Shown one piece after another: positions 1 through 7,151 of a DNA stretch of 64,000 nt. Numbering within the stretch: position 1 is the stretch's first letter; each line of letters begins with the position of its first letter. This DNA comes from Niveispirillum cyanobacteriorum. GTDB taxonomy: Bacteria > Pseudomonadota > Alphaproteobacteria > Azospirillales > Azospirillaceae. Made by a program: the position numbers and the translations under genes. A model generated the notes under the pieces. It had not been told where the DNA came from. It made no database searches and saw only the letters and a list, made by a program, of their open reading frames with translations. The DNA lies in assembly GCF_002868735.1 (NCBI RefSeq), contig NZ_CP025615.1, positions 62,001 to 126,000 of the forward strand, read 5' to 3'.

Positions 1-115
1 TCTACTATTTCCTGTTTTCTGGTTTTTAAAACGCCCTGCCCTTTTCCTGGAATCCTTAAGGTTCCTAGGGTTGATTTTCACCGTTTTTTCAATATGGTGG
101 AACGCGTAATCGGAC

Positions 116-445
116 ATTTTGACGGCACTTTTCGGACGTTGGTGGTCCGTCAAAACGTCCGAATTGCGTGACCTGCTGGGATGCCGGGACATGCTGACGG
201 ATTGGAAAGATTCCCGAAGACGCGCCTTGGATCCGGCGCTGGAAGAAATCGACCAGCTGGCAGAGTTCCGTGTCCTGGTCGTTGAAACACGGTAAGGCCG
301 TGGTTGTGGCGGTGGTCAAGTTGTCGCTGTTACCTTCCAGATTGAGCGCAAACCCAAAGAGGCAACCGCAGCGACGATCCTGGAACTGGAAAAGCCCAAA
401 GTCCAGCGGCGGAGAGAGCGCTGGGGAACTGATATCAAGGACTGA
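116..445 (+). pseudogene. Remnant of a plasmid replication initiator (Rep_3-like), C-terminal part
   Basis: Reading the frame through position 161 gives a stretch with KTSELRDLLGCRD, then LTDWKDSRRRALDPALEEI, then VAVTFQIERKPKE, ending with TGA at 443-445. This resembles the second winged-helix domain and tail of Rep_3/RepB-type plasmid initiators, which bind iterons. The frame is broken: an in-frame TAA at 107-109 lies upstream and another TAA at 293-295 falls inside the conserved tail. The N-terminal half is absent or lies before the window. It is therefore a dead or truncated gene. It is unrelated to the intact RepA at 3171-4100, so the molecule seems to have carried two replication systems. 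Family assignment rests on motif resemblance only. Confidence 0.55.
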
Positions 446-465
446 ATGATATCTCCTTGATATCA
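430..465. repeat. 12-bp inverted repeat with GATATC cores at the end of the rep remnant
   Basis: TGATATCAAGGA (430-441) and its exact reverse complement TCCTTGATATCA (454-465) flank a 12-nt loop that itself contains GATATC. It overlaps the stop of the rep remnant. The following run is A-rich rather than T-rich on this strand, so it does not look like an intrinsic terminator. The rest of the gap to 606 shows one more GATATC near 603-608 and no gene. The same hexamer recurs around the partition genes. Confidence 0.5.
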
Positions 466-606
466 TAAAAAAACCGCCTATCCCAGGACCAGCCCCTCCC
501 CCATTCGATATGCGCCGCCCTTACCAAGGGACCGAAATCCTGCCCTCCAGGTTCTTCCATTATCTGCGTATAGGAAGCGCCCTCATGAGCGGCAACTTCT
601 CTGATA

Positions 607-909
607 TCAGTATCCTGTCAACAGCATGTCCAGGGCGTTCGTGATCCGCTGGTGCTGGTCATCAAGCGATAGAACAGCCTTGCCCAGCTCCCGCCGCCGT
701 AGGGTGGCGATGGACTGGGTGACCATCACATAGCGGTGCCCCTGGATATCAAATATCGGGTTCAGGCCCGTCATGGGTGGTGGTGCTTCCTTCTCTGCAA
801 AGAGGGGGACGACGACCCTTGTATCCAGCCGGTCCAGCATGTTGGCCTGTACATCAAGAAGATAACCAGGCCGCTGCCCTGGCATGGCATGGACATCGAA
901 GCGCGCCAT
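607..909 (-). CDS. ccdB: CcdB-family toxin
   Basis: About 100 residues, the usual CcdB length. The start ARFDVHAMPGQRPGYLLDVQ and the DTRVVVPLF segment match the conserved N-terminal strands. The tail RITNALDMLLTGY aligns with the C-terminal helix. CcdB proteins poison DNA gyrase and kill plasmid-free daughter cells. The ATG at 907-909 shares one base with the stop of the upstream antitoxin gene (TAATG), the classic coupled arrangement, and this fixes the start against a longer upstream reading. The Trp-Gly pair near the C-terminus that is critical in the F-plasmid toxin is Thr-Gly here, so potency is uncertain. Confidence 0.88.
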   Translation of the reverse strand: MARFDVHAMPGQRPGYLLDVQANMLDRLDTRVVVPLFAEKEAPPPMTGLNPIFDIQGHRYVMVTQSIATLRRRELGKAVLSLDDQHQRITNALDMLLTGY

Positions 910-1148
910 TAGAACTGCCTGTATTCGGCGAGCGGCAAGCCCTTTTCCTCGACATGGGCATTCCAAGCATCCATAGCTGCCTGATTGTCCTGCCGCCATT
1001 GCGCCGCCTTCATTTCCAAAACAGCGGCCGCCAGGCCCCGCTCACAAGCCTGCGACAGGTTGATGTTGAGTTGGCGTGCCTCGCGCAGCAGCGCTTCCGG
1101 CAAGGTCACATTGGTGCGTTGACGCACGCCCGCCGTCTCTTGTGTCAT
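909..1148 (-). CDS. ccdA: CcdA-family antitoxin
   Basis: A protein of 79 residues from the ATG at 1146-1148; an upstream start at 1166 is possible. The N-terminal RQRTNVTLPEALLREARQ is a ribbon-helix-helix DNA-binding segment. The C-terminal part, ending in NAHVEEKGLPLAEYRQF, is the disordered toxin-binding tail, with the GLPLAEYR motif typical of CcdA. It should neutralise the overlapping CcdB and repress the operon together with it. It is the first gene of the pair and its stop overlaps the ccdB start by one base. Confidence 0.9.
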   Translation of the reverse strand: MTQETAGVRQRTNVTLPEALLREARQLNINLSQACERGLAAAVLEMKAAQWRQDNQAAMDAWNAHVEEKGLPLAEYRQF

Positions 1149-1175
1149 GCAGCCCTTCCAGCTCAATACCCATCG

Positions 1176-1204
1176 ACTATGCGCATATCATATACACATA
1201 TCAA
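1176..1204 (-). promoter_or_regulatory. Candidate ccdAB promoter/operator
   Basis: On the minus strand TTGATA (complement of 1199-1204) and CATAGT (complement of 1176-1181) are separated by exactly 17 nt, about 30 bases upstream of ccdA. The direct repeat CATATCA at 1184-1190 and 1197-1203 lies inside this promoter and could be a CcdA ribbon-helix-helix operator. The placement fits an autoregulated toxin-antitoxin operon. It is read by eye only. Confidence 0.4.
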
Positions 1205-1285
1205 TGCACATCCATTCAGGACTGGCCCTTCCCCCCCGCCCTGTTCCATGATCGGGGGCACCATCCACCCGGAGCCTTTTGCGCG

Positions 1286-1513
1286 ATGATTGACCAGAAC
1301 GGCCAACCCGTGACCAAGCCCTCCCTGAAGACCTATCTGGCCACCTACAATGCCGGGATACGCGGGTCGAAGGAGTTTGGTGCCCTGCCCCGCGCCCTGA
1401 TCACCATTTGCGACAATCTGGCCCTGGGCAAGACCACCTACGTCAAATGCGTGGAGGGCCAGGTGCAGCTCTCGCGGCGCAAGGACGGCAGCATTGCCGG
1501 TAATGGGCTGTGA
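1286..1513 (+). CDS. Small protein of unknown function, coupled to a glycosyltransferase
   Basis: A 75-residue basic protein from the ATG at 1286 containing KPSLKTYLATYNAGIRGSKE and ending KDGSIAGNGL. No signal peptide or membrane segment is visible and the family is not recognised. Its TGA (1511-1513) overlaps the GTG start of the following glycosyltransferase (1510-1512), a GTGA overlap typical of translational coupling. This, and the absence of a better frame here, is the main support for it being real. It may be a partner of that glycosyltransferase or the remains of an N-terminal domain. Confidence 0.5.
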   Translation: MIDQNGQPVTKPSLKTYLATYNAGIRGSKEFGALPRALITICDNLALGKTTYVKCVEGQVQLSRRKDGSIAGNGL

Positions 1514-3066
1514 GCGGGCCCAGTCTGGTCCTGTTCAATCCCGCAGGCCTGCCGCTACCTGCTGGCTGGGCTGTACCTGTCTGCACCCTGTCGCGGGACC
1601 TGACGGCCCTGTCCCCCGATCTTGTCATTGCTGCCGATGCCGCGTCGGGCAAACGCACGGGCCATCCCTGGCTGGGCTGGCTGCGCGATGATCCCGACCG
1701 GCTGCGCCATGATCGCCGGCGCCTGGATTGCATACTTTCCCATGATGGTTTCATCGTGGAGAACGAAGCCCAGGCGCGGTTCCTGACCGACACGCTGTCC
1801 GCCACGGGACGGCCCGCCCCTATTCTGACCGTCGCTGATCTGGCATCCGGACCGTTGGCCACCCTTCTACCCGATATAAGGGCAGCTGCCGGCTTTACGC
1901 TCACCGGTTCCGCTGCCCGTGTCGATTACATTGTGCGCATCGGCGGGCGGGACATCCGTTTTGTGCGCCGCTGCCTGGACAGTCTGGCGGCCCAGACATC
2001 CGGTGGGATCGGCGTCATCCTGGTCCGCTACGCGCCCGTGCCGGGCCTTGAGGCGGAGATGGAGCGCCAGCGCCCGCATTTCCATCGCCTTGATCTGATC
2101 GACATTGCATCCCTCCCCCTTGGCCCCACAACGCGCAGCGCCTGCCTGTGGGCCGGCTTGCAGGCACTGCACGCCGATCTCTTTGGCATGCTGGATGATG
2201 ATGACGCGCTGCATCCCAATCATGTTGCCAGCCTAAGCCCCCTGGCCCTGTCCGGTGCCATCGCCATTTCCGGTTCGGTCCAGGTCTGGGATGATGCAGC
2301 GGGTCCCTTCCCTCCCGCCGATCCTTCCTTCGAACATCGCGCCTTCCACGCCCTGCCACCGCCCGACCGCAGCGCCTTCCTGGCGTGGAACCTGGCGATC
2401 CATTCCAGCGCCTTCCTGGCTCCTGCCGATCTCCTACCGGCCCTGGGCCCCGACCCGGCCCTGGATTTCGCTGAGGATAGCTATCTTCTGCGCCGTCTGG
2501 CGCGTGTTGCCCCGTTTGCCTCGTCCTGGCGGGTCACAACAGATTTCCACTGGCGACAGGGCGGTACCGATAATACCGCCGCGCGTCCTGACGGGCGGGC
2601 CGAGGCCATGGCCCGTATCGCTGACCGGGAACGGCTGGACCCCGTGATCATGGCTCTGCGCGCTGCGGCAGGCAAGGATCTGCCCCTGGCTCCCGCCTGG
2701 GGCCAACCTGCTGATCGGCCCGATCTGCCGCGCTTGAGCGGCCCCAGCGACTTCCACGCACTGCCCACAGGGCGCCCGCTCTATGTCTATGGCCGTGGCC
2801 GGGGCGGGCGCATCGTGTTGGGGGAATTGTCCAAACATGCCCATCTGCCGGTCATGGCCCTGCTGGACAGTCACAGTACGGGAACTGCCCTTGGCCTGCC
2901 TTTGCTGCGGCCCGCCGATCTCTCCGCAGATCATCTACGTGACGGCGTTTTCATCATCGCCAGTGAGCATGTTTCGGCCATGACCGCGACTTTACGCGCC
3001 ATGGGCGCTGTACATATCCATGACGCCACACCCCATATCCGCCTCTATACGGCGCTGCCGGGCTGA
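1510..3066 (+). CDS. Multidomain glycosyltransferase (GT2-type core with C-terminal Rossmann-like module)
   Basis: 518 residues from a GTG start that overlaps the previous stop. Residues about 1-130 are an unassigned domain. Residues about 135-360 form a GT-A-like domain: RVDYIVRIGGRDIRFVRRC at its start and GMLDDDDALHPNH as the acidic metal/nucleotide-sugar motif. Residues about 420-518 form a nucleotide-binding-like module with YVYGRGRGGRIVLGEL, LLDSHSTGTALGLPLL and FIIASEHVSAM. The same C-terminal module ends the glycosyltransferases at 12135-14207 and 16926-18980. It is probably cytoplasmic and acts in assembly of the surface glycan. Donor and acceptor sugars cannot be told. Confidence 0.75.
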   Translation: MSGPSLVLFNPAGLPLPAGWAVPVCTLSRDLTALSPDLVIAADAASGKRTGHPWLGWLRDDPDRLRHDRRRLDCILSHDGFIVENEAQARFLTDTLSATGRPAPILTVADLASGPLATLLPDIRAAAGFTLTGSAARVDYIVRIGGRDIRFVRRCLDSLAAQTSGGIGVILVRYAPVPGLEAEMERQRPHFHRLDLIDIASLPLGPTTRSACLWAGLQALHADLFGMLDDDDALHPNHVASLSPLALSGAIAISGSVQVWDDAAGPFPPADPSFEHRAFHALPPPDRSAFLAWNLAIHSSAFLAPADLLPALGPDPALDFAEDSYLLRRLARVAPFASSWRVTTDFHWRQGGTDNTAARPDGRAEAMARIADRERLDPVIMALRAAAGKDLPLAPAWGQPADRPDLPRLSGPSDFHALPTGRPLYVYGRGRGGRIVLGELSKHAHLPVMALLDSHSTGTALGLPLLRPADLSADHLRDGVFIIASEHVSAMTATLRAMGAVHIHDATPHIRLYTALPG

Positions 3067-3152
3067 AAGGGATACGCCCCTGGCCGCTGGCGCTGCTCTT
3101 CCACAATGGCCGCGGCGGTTTTCTCTGGATGCGGCTGCGTTGAAAACAGGGG

Positions 3153-3169
3153 GCGCGAGTAGAGTCCCG
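3153..3169 (+). repeat. Iteron copy downstream of repA
   Basis: A perfect copy of GCGCGAGTAGAGTCCCG lying 1 bp beyond the repA stop codon (3171-3173, complement). The other copies lie on the opposite side of repA at 4138-4360, so the gene is bracketed by its own presumed binding sites. The rest of the 3067-3170 gap holds no other feature that could be recognised. Confidence 0.75.
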
Positions 3170-3170
3170 A

Positions 3171-4100
3171 CTACCCGCCCAGCTTGCTGATGGGCGGGGC
3201 CGACGGGTACAGCATCAGCCCATCATCCTCCAGCGTTACATGCGCCTGCGGATAGGCGGCGAGCGCCAGTTTCAGCTGGGGGATCATGAAACGCTTGAAG
3301 TCGCGGATGCGGGCATATTCGGCCCCATGCTGGGCATGCAGCGCCTGCCAGGAAATGGTCGTCGGCTTGGTCAGGCTGCGCAGCCGGTAGGACAGCCAGA
3401 CATAGAGATCAAGCGCCAGACTGCTGGCCCCGATGGCCCGGATAGCCTGTTCCAGCAACGGGATCGGGTATTTACGCAGATTATCGTAGAAATCCTCCGA
3501 CAGCACGATGTGCTCTTCCCAGAGCGCACCCTGCGTATCGTCCGTCATCTTCACGCCCAGTTGGCCGCCCTTGATGATGGTCTGCCGCATGAAGCCGGGG
3601 GCGCTGTCAGGTGTCTGCTGCCAGCTGAACATGACGGTCGATGCCGCGATCCGGCGCAATTGCTCGCTGACTGACTGCCTTGTCTTGCCGCCCGGTGCCA
3701 CGCCGATCCGTTCCAGAAAGGCGTTCATGGTTCGGCCGACCTCGACCTCCCGGCTGCCTGTACGGATGGCCTGGGTCTGCAGGTAAAGCATCACCAGTCG
3801 TGCATGCGCCCCAAAGGGCACGCCGACCTTGACCAGTTCGCTGCGTGTCTTGCCGGGTAAATGTCCGGGACTGATGGTCAGGGTGACCTGACCCATTTCT
3901 CGCTGCCAGACAGCATCATCGGGGACCCGCTTGTGCGGCAGGGCGGTGAAAGCCCAGCCTGTATAAGCCCAGCCCAAATCCTCCCGCTCGCCGGCCATGA
4001 CTTCGGCGGCGATGTCGACGAGGTGTTTCTCGTCCGGGTCGGCATACAGCTTGGCGTTATCCTTGCCGTGCTGCCTGATGAGCTGATGTATAGTTCCCAT
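3171..4100 (-). CDS. repA: Plasmid replication initiator RepA
   Basis: 309 residues from the ATG at 4098-4100; a TTG at 4136 would add 12 residues. The segments VMLYLQTQAIRTGSREVEVG, GGKTRQSVSEQLRRIAAS and SSLALDLYVWLSYRL are hallmarks of the RepA_C family of plasmid initiators found on many alphaproteobacterial plasmids. The protein should bind the 17-bp iterons that lie directly upstream (4138-4360) and just downstream (3153-3169) and open the origin. The inverted iteron at 4138-4154 overlaps the expected promoter, which suggests autorepression. The gene is intact and appears to be the working replication gene of this molecule. Confidence 0.88.
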   Translation of the reverse strand: MGTIHQLIRQHGKDNAKLYADPDEKHLVDIAAEVMAGEREDLGWAYTGWAFTALPHKRVPDDAVWQREMGQVTLTISPGHLPGKTRSELVKVGVPFGAHARLVMLYLQTQAIRTGSREVEVGRTMNAFLERIGVAPGGKTRQSVSEQLRRIAASTVMFSWQQTPDSAPGFMRQTIIKGGQLGVKMTDDTQGALWEEHIVLSEDFYDNLRKYPIPLLEQAIRAIGASSLALDLYVWLSYRLRSLTKPTTISWQALHAQHGAEYARIRDFKRFMIPQLKLALAAYPQAHVTLEDDGLMLYPSAPPISKLGG

Positions 4101-4526
4101 GGCCTGGAAGATTACGCAGCCTTTCTCCGAATGCAATCGGGACTCTACTCGCGCAAGCTATTAGAAAGGCTTTTAGATTCTAACTTATAGTTATGCGAGT
4201 AGAGTCCCGGGGATAAGTCCGAGTCGCGCGAGTAGAGTCCCGAGGGGGCGCGAGTAGAGTCCCGGGGACAGAATCGGCTTACGAATTTTCAAGGCAGCGC
4301 CTTGTTTTCTTTCACCCCCCGAATCGTGAAGCTGTCAGTGGGGGCGCGAGTAGAGTCCCGACCTTTCTGTTCCCTGCCAGTGGCGATTGGTTGCTCGATG
4401 TTATAAACCTGTTGTCAGAGGGGGGTAACAGACACGAGCTGTCCTGTCCCCCTACCTCGCGGTACCGACTGCTATAGCCACACGCACACTCGTGTACATC
4501 TGGCGTCTAACTGTGGATGAGATGTC
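4101..4526. other. Iteron-type replication origin region
   Basis: Copies of the iteron GCGCGAGTAGAGTCCCG are at 4226-4242, 4248-4264 and 4344-4360, with a variant beginning AT at 4193-4209 and an inverted copy at 4138-4154. Start-to-start distances of the direct copies are 33, 22 and 96 bp; the first two are multiples of 11, so those sites lie on one face of the helix. An AT-rich stretch at 4159-4194 between the inverted and the direct copies could be the unwinding element. No open frame of note occupies the region. The layout is that of an iteron-controlled plasmid origin; activity is inferred. Confidence 0.75.
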
Positions 4527-5624
4527 TTGACCCCCGAACAGATCAATCAATGGCGCCATCGCATCCGTGCCCATACCTACGCGAATTATCACTACGAGAT
4601 GGCTCGCGCTCTGGCGGACAAGACTGAAACGGTTGCCGCTTGTCAGCACCTGCGCCAAGCGCTGGATATCATGCCGCAGCATGCCGTGTCCTCGCTGCTG
4701 CTGATGGATATTCTGCGCAGTGAGGGACGGGAGGCAGATGTTCAGGCGGTACGGCAGGAGGCTTTAGCGGCTGGAGTGTTCGATACGGTTGAGCGTCTGC
4801 GCGCAGGGGTACAGGTACTGGCATCGCCGCAACCCGCTCCGCTTCCCGCTATTCCAGACGATGCCCCGGCAGGTGCTCTGCAGGCGCTTGAAACGATGTA
4901 TGAAGTGGCCGCATTGCTGCGCCAGCAGGAACCCGCTTATCGTCACAGCCGTAAGGAGGTCGCCACCGACCTGTTTCTGGACGGCGCACAGTGGGGAGAT
5001 CTGTTCAGCAAAGCTCTGCCCGCTTATCTGGGCGCCGGTCGCTGGGCTGATGCGATCCGGTTGGGCACGATTGGTGACGCCATTGCGCCGGGGACTCCCC
5101 GGCTGGAGCATTCCCTGGCCCTTGCCCATCTGGCAACGGGGGATGTTGTTCAGGCACTTGCCATCTTGGAACCTGCGGTGGCCGCCTCCCCCTATGAGCC
5201 TTTCCTGTCCATCGATCTGGCTTTGGCCCTGGGGCACAAAGGGGATGCAGCCGCAGCTATCGAAGCCGCCGGCAAAGCAGCTGCCATGGGGGCGAGGAAG
5301 CCTATAGCCTATAGCATGCTGGCTTGGAACGGGCTGCTGTTCGATGATCAAGATGCCCTGGATGTCGCCCTCCCGGTCTTGCGTTCCCGCAAGGAGGATA
5401 TCTCCCCCTGGACAGAGTTCCCCTTGGCCTTGGCGGCCCTGCGCCAGGGCAGCGATGCTGAGGCGCTTGAGTTGTTGCGTGGACTATTCGCGCAGCCGAA
5501 ACTCCATGCGCCATCACGCCTCTGTTTCACTGTCCTGCCAGGACGCGAACAGCGGGAGCATCTGTTGCCTTTGATGCTGGCGACAGGGTATGAGCCGGGC
5601 TTTCCGCCTCTTACCCCCGCTTGA
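4527..5624 (+). CDS. TPR-like repeat protein
   Basis: 365 residues from a TTG start (ATG codons nearby are out of frame). Helical pairs typical of tetratricopeptide repeats are visible at about residues 20-80 (ACQHLRQALDIMPQHAVSSL) and 165-270 (HSLALAHLATGDVVQALAIL, then AIEAAGKAAAMG). No signal peptide or catalytic motif is seen. TPR proteins are frequent in polysaccharide clusters as scaffolds or as accessory parts of glycosyltransferases. Its 3' end overlaps the convergent methyltransferase gene by 14 bp. The function is not known and the start codon is uncertain. Confidence 0.6.
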   Translation: MTPEQINQWRHRIRAHTYANYHYEMARALADKTETVAACQHLRQALDIMPQHAVSSLLLMDILRSEGREADVQAVRQEALAAGVFDTVERLRAGVQVLASPQPAPLPAIPDDAPAGALQALETMYEVAALLRQQEPAYRHSRKEVATDLFLDGAQWGDLFSKALPAYLGAGRWADAIRLGTIGDAIAPGTPRLEHSLALAHLATGDVVQALAILEPAVAASPYEPFLSIDLALALGHKGDAAAAIEAAGKAAAMGARKPIAYSMLAWNGLLFDDQDALDVALPVLRSRKEDISPWTEFPLALAALRQGSDAEALELLRGLFAQPKLHAPSRLCFTVLPGREQREHLLPLMLATGYEPGFPPLTPA

Positions 5625-6303
5625 CAGCGATACGCCCGGAGAAATCCAGCCGGTTGAGTAGGATTTTCTCAGGTAACTGCGCCAGATATTCATCGACAGC
5701 GCGACGTGCGCCGAGCCAGTGACCATAATCATCAATAATCAGAACGCCACCAGCTGAAAGGTGGGGATATAAATGTTCAAGCTCATGCTTCGTAGATTCA
5801 TACCAGTCAGTGTCGAGGCGCAGTAAAGCAATGGACTCAGGTGCCTTTTTAGGAATTGTTTCCTCGACAAGGCCCTTAACTATGTGAAATTTGTTTTCTG
5901 GATACCCTGTTCTCTGAAGATTTTTTTGTACCTCTTCTAAGGTCGACATGCACCATATTGAGTCAGGTGTGTCTTTCGGCGCTTCGTTGTCCATCATTGA
6001 CTGTGCCGAGACACCATCAAAAGTGATGTCGTCCGACGAAGGCGGCGGCATCCGGTCAAATGTGTCAAAGAGGAAGAGGTCCCGGTCTGTTTCCCCGGCA
6101 CGTATTAGTGTCTCGGCCATCAGCATGACCGAGCCGCCCTTCCATACCCCGCATTCGACAAAGGAACCAGGAATCCCAGCTTCCACAATGTAACGCACCG
6201 CCTTGTAAAGACCAAACATGCGTTCTGCAGTAGTCATCGTTGCAAAATGACAACGGGCATAAATATCAGAGAATTCCTGATCAAAATCAGGGCTAACGGG
6301 CAT
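5611..6303 (-). CDS. TylF/macrocin-type O-methyltransferase
   Basis: 230 residues, the usual length of TylF-family S-adenosylmethionine-dependent O-methyltransferases, which methylate sugar hydroxyls. The SAM loop is FVECGVWKGGSVMLMAE (about residues 47-63). LLRLDTDWYESTKHELEHLY and GGVLIIDDYGHW carry the acidic metal-binding residues of the family. It is the last gene of a leftward run starting at 15763, 41 bp after the preceding methyltransferase. The expected role is O-methylation of a sugar in the glycan built by this cluster. Confidence 0.85.
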   Translation of the reverse strand: MPVSPDFDQEFSDIYARCHFATMTTAERMFGLYKAVRYIVEAGIPGSFVECGVWKGGSVMLMAETLIRAGETDRDLFLFDTFDRMPPPSSDDITFDGVSAQSMMDNEAPKDTPDSIWCMSTLEEVQKNLQRTGYPENKFHIVKGLVEETIPKKAPESIALLRLDTDWYESTKHELEHLYPHLSAGGVLIIDDYGHWLGARRAVDEYLAQLPEKILLNRLDFSGRIAVKRG

Positions 6304-6344
6304 GATGATATTATCCTGATCTGTAGAGTTTTTTCAGCCGATGA

Positions 6345-7151
6345 TCAGAGTGGTTTTTCGTCCAGATATTTGCCGATTCTCATGTATCGGCTACCGTCAC
6401 CGCGGTTCGCGACAGTCAGATAGTCAAGTTCCCAAGCATGGGAGTTCTTGGAAAGACGCAGCTTTACCTTGGTCATTTCCTCAACAAACGGGATCAGCTC
6501 ATTCAAGCAGATCTCACGATAAAACCCGAGCTGGGATGGGCAGCAGAGATAGGCTTTGTTGGTGCCGCATAGAAACATTCGCAGGCGGTGTGGTCGGTCG
6601 CGCAGGTGATCGAATAGGGCATGCGTGACGCAGACTGATTCTGCGCTCAGTACATCGTCCACGGCGATGATGCCATCTCCGGTCATCAGCTGCTCGCATA
6701 GCTCCAGGTCGCTGCGCACGGCGTCATAAGAATGTTCGCCATCAATATGCAGAAAACGGCAGCGGCCGCGCCAGGCGTCTAACATCCCCGTCCGCCACAT
6801 TTGCCGGGAATCCCCCTCATGCAGCGACAGTTTCGATAAGCCCTGTGGATCCACCTTGGTTACACAGTTTTCAATGGCATGGCGCTGCAAGGCGATATCG
6901 ATGCCGACAAGCTGCTCTCCTGGATTGAGTCCGGTCACCATCATGGCTGCCGCCGCTCCCTCCAGCACGCCGATTTCCAGCATATCGCCTCGGATGTTCT
7001 CCCTCTTCTGCGTTTCCAGAAGCAGTTGCCAGATGCCGATGGCGTCCGGGCTGAGCCCGCCGCAGTTATGGGGCAGGGAATTGATCTGGGTGAACAGCGC
7101 CTGGCGTACCGAAAGGGACATATCAGCGGTCCCCTTGTTCTCTGATGTCAT
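6345..7151 (-). CDS. Class I SAM-dependent methyltransferase
   Basis: 268 residues from the ATG at 7149-7151, which overlaps the stop of the upstream glycosyltransferase in an ATGA arrangement; this decides against the longer reading from 7268. The SAM-binding loop MLEIGVLEGAAAAMM and the later RFLHIDGEHSYDAVRSDLEL and GIIAVDDV match the Methyltransf_24 type, relatives of cephalosporin hydroxylase-like and TylF-like enzymes. It probably methylates a sugar hydroxyl. It sits second from the end of the leftward operon. The substrate is unknown. Confidence 0.78.
   Translation of the reverse strand: MTSENKGTADMSLSVRQALFTQINSLPHNCGGLSPDAIGIWQLLLETQKRENIRGDMLEIGVLEGAAAAMMVTGLNPGEQLVGIDIALQRHAIENCVTKVDPQGLSKLSLHEGDSRQMWRTGMLDAWRGRCRFLHIDGEHSYDAVRSDLELCEQLMTGDGIIAVDDVLSAESVCVTHALFDHLRDRPHRLRMFLCGTNKAYLCCPSQLGFYREICLNELIPFVEEMTKVKLRLSKNSHAWELDYLTVANRGDGSRYMRIGKYLDEKPL

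Noticed and set aside
89-466. A 125-codon minus-strand open frame
   Set aside because: It is antisense to the rep remnant, whose plus-strand reading gives recognisable initiator motifs; the minus reading resembles nothing.
3153-4360. A CRISPR array made of the 17-bp repeats
   Set aside because: Repeats are short, unevenly spaced and partly inverted, and flank a replication initiator; they are iterons.
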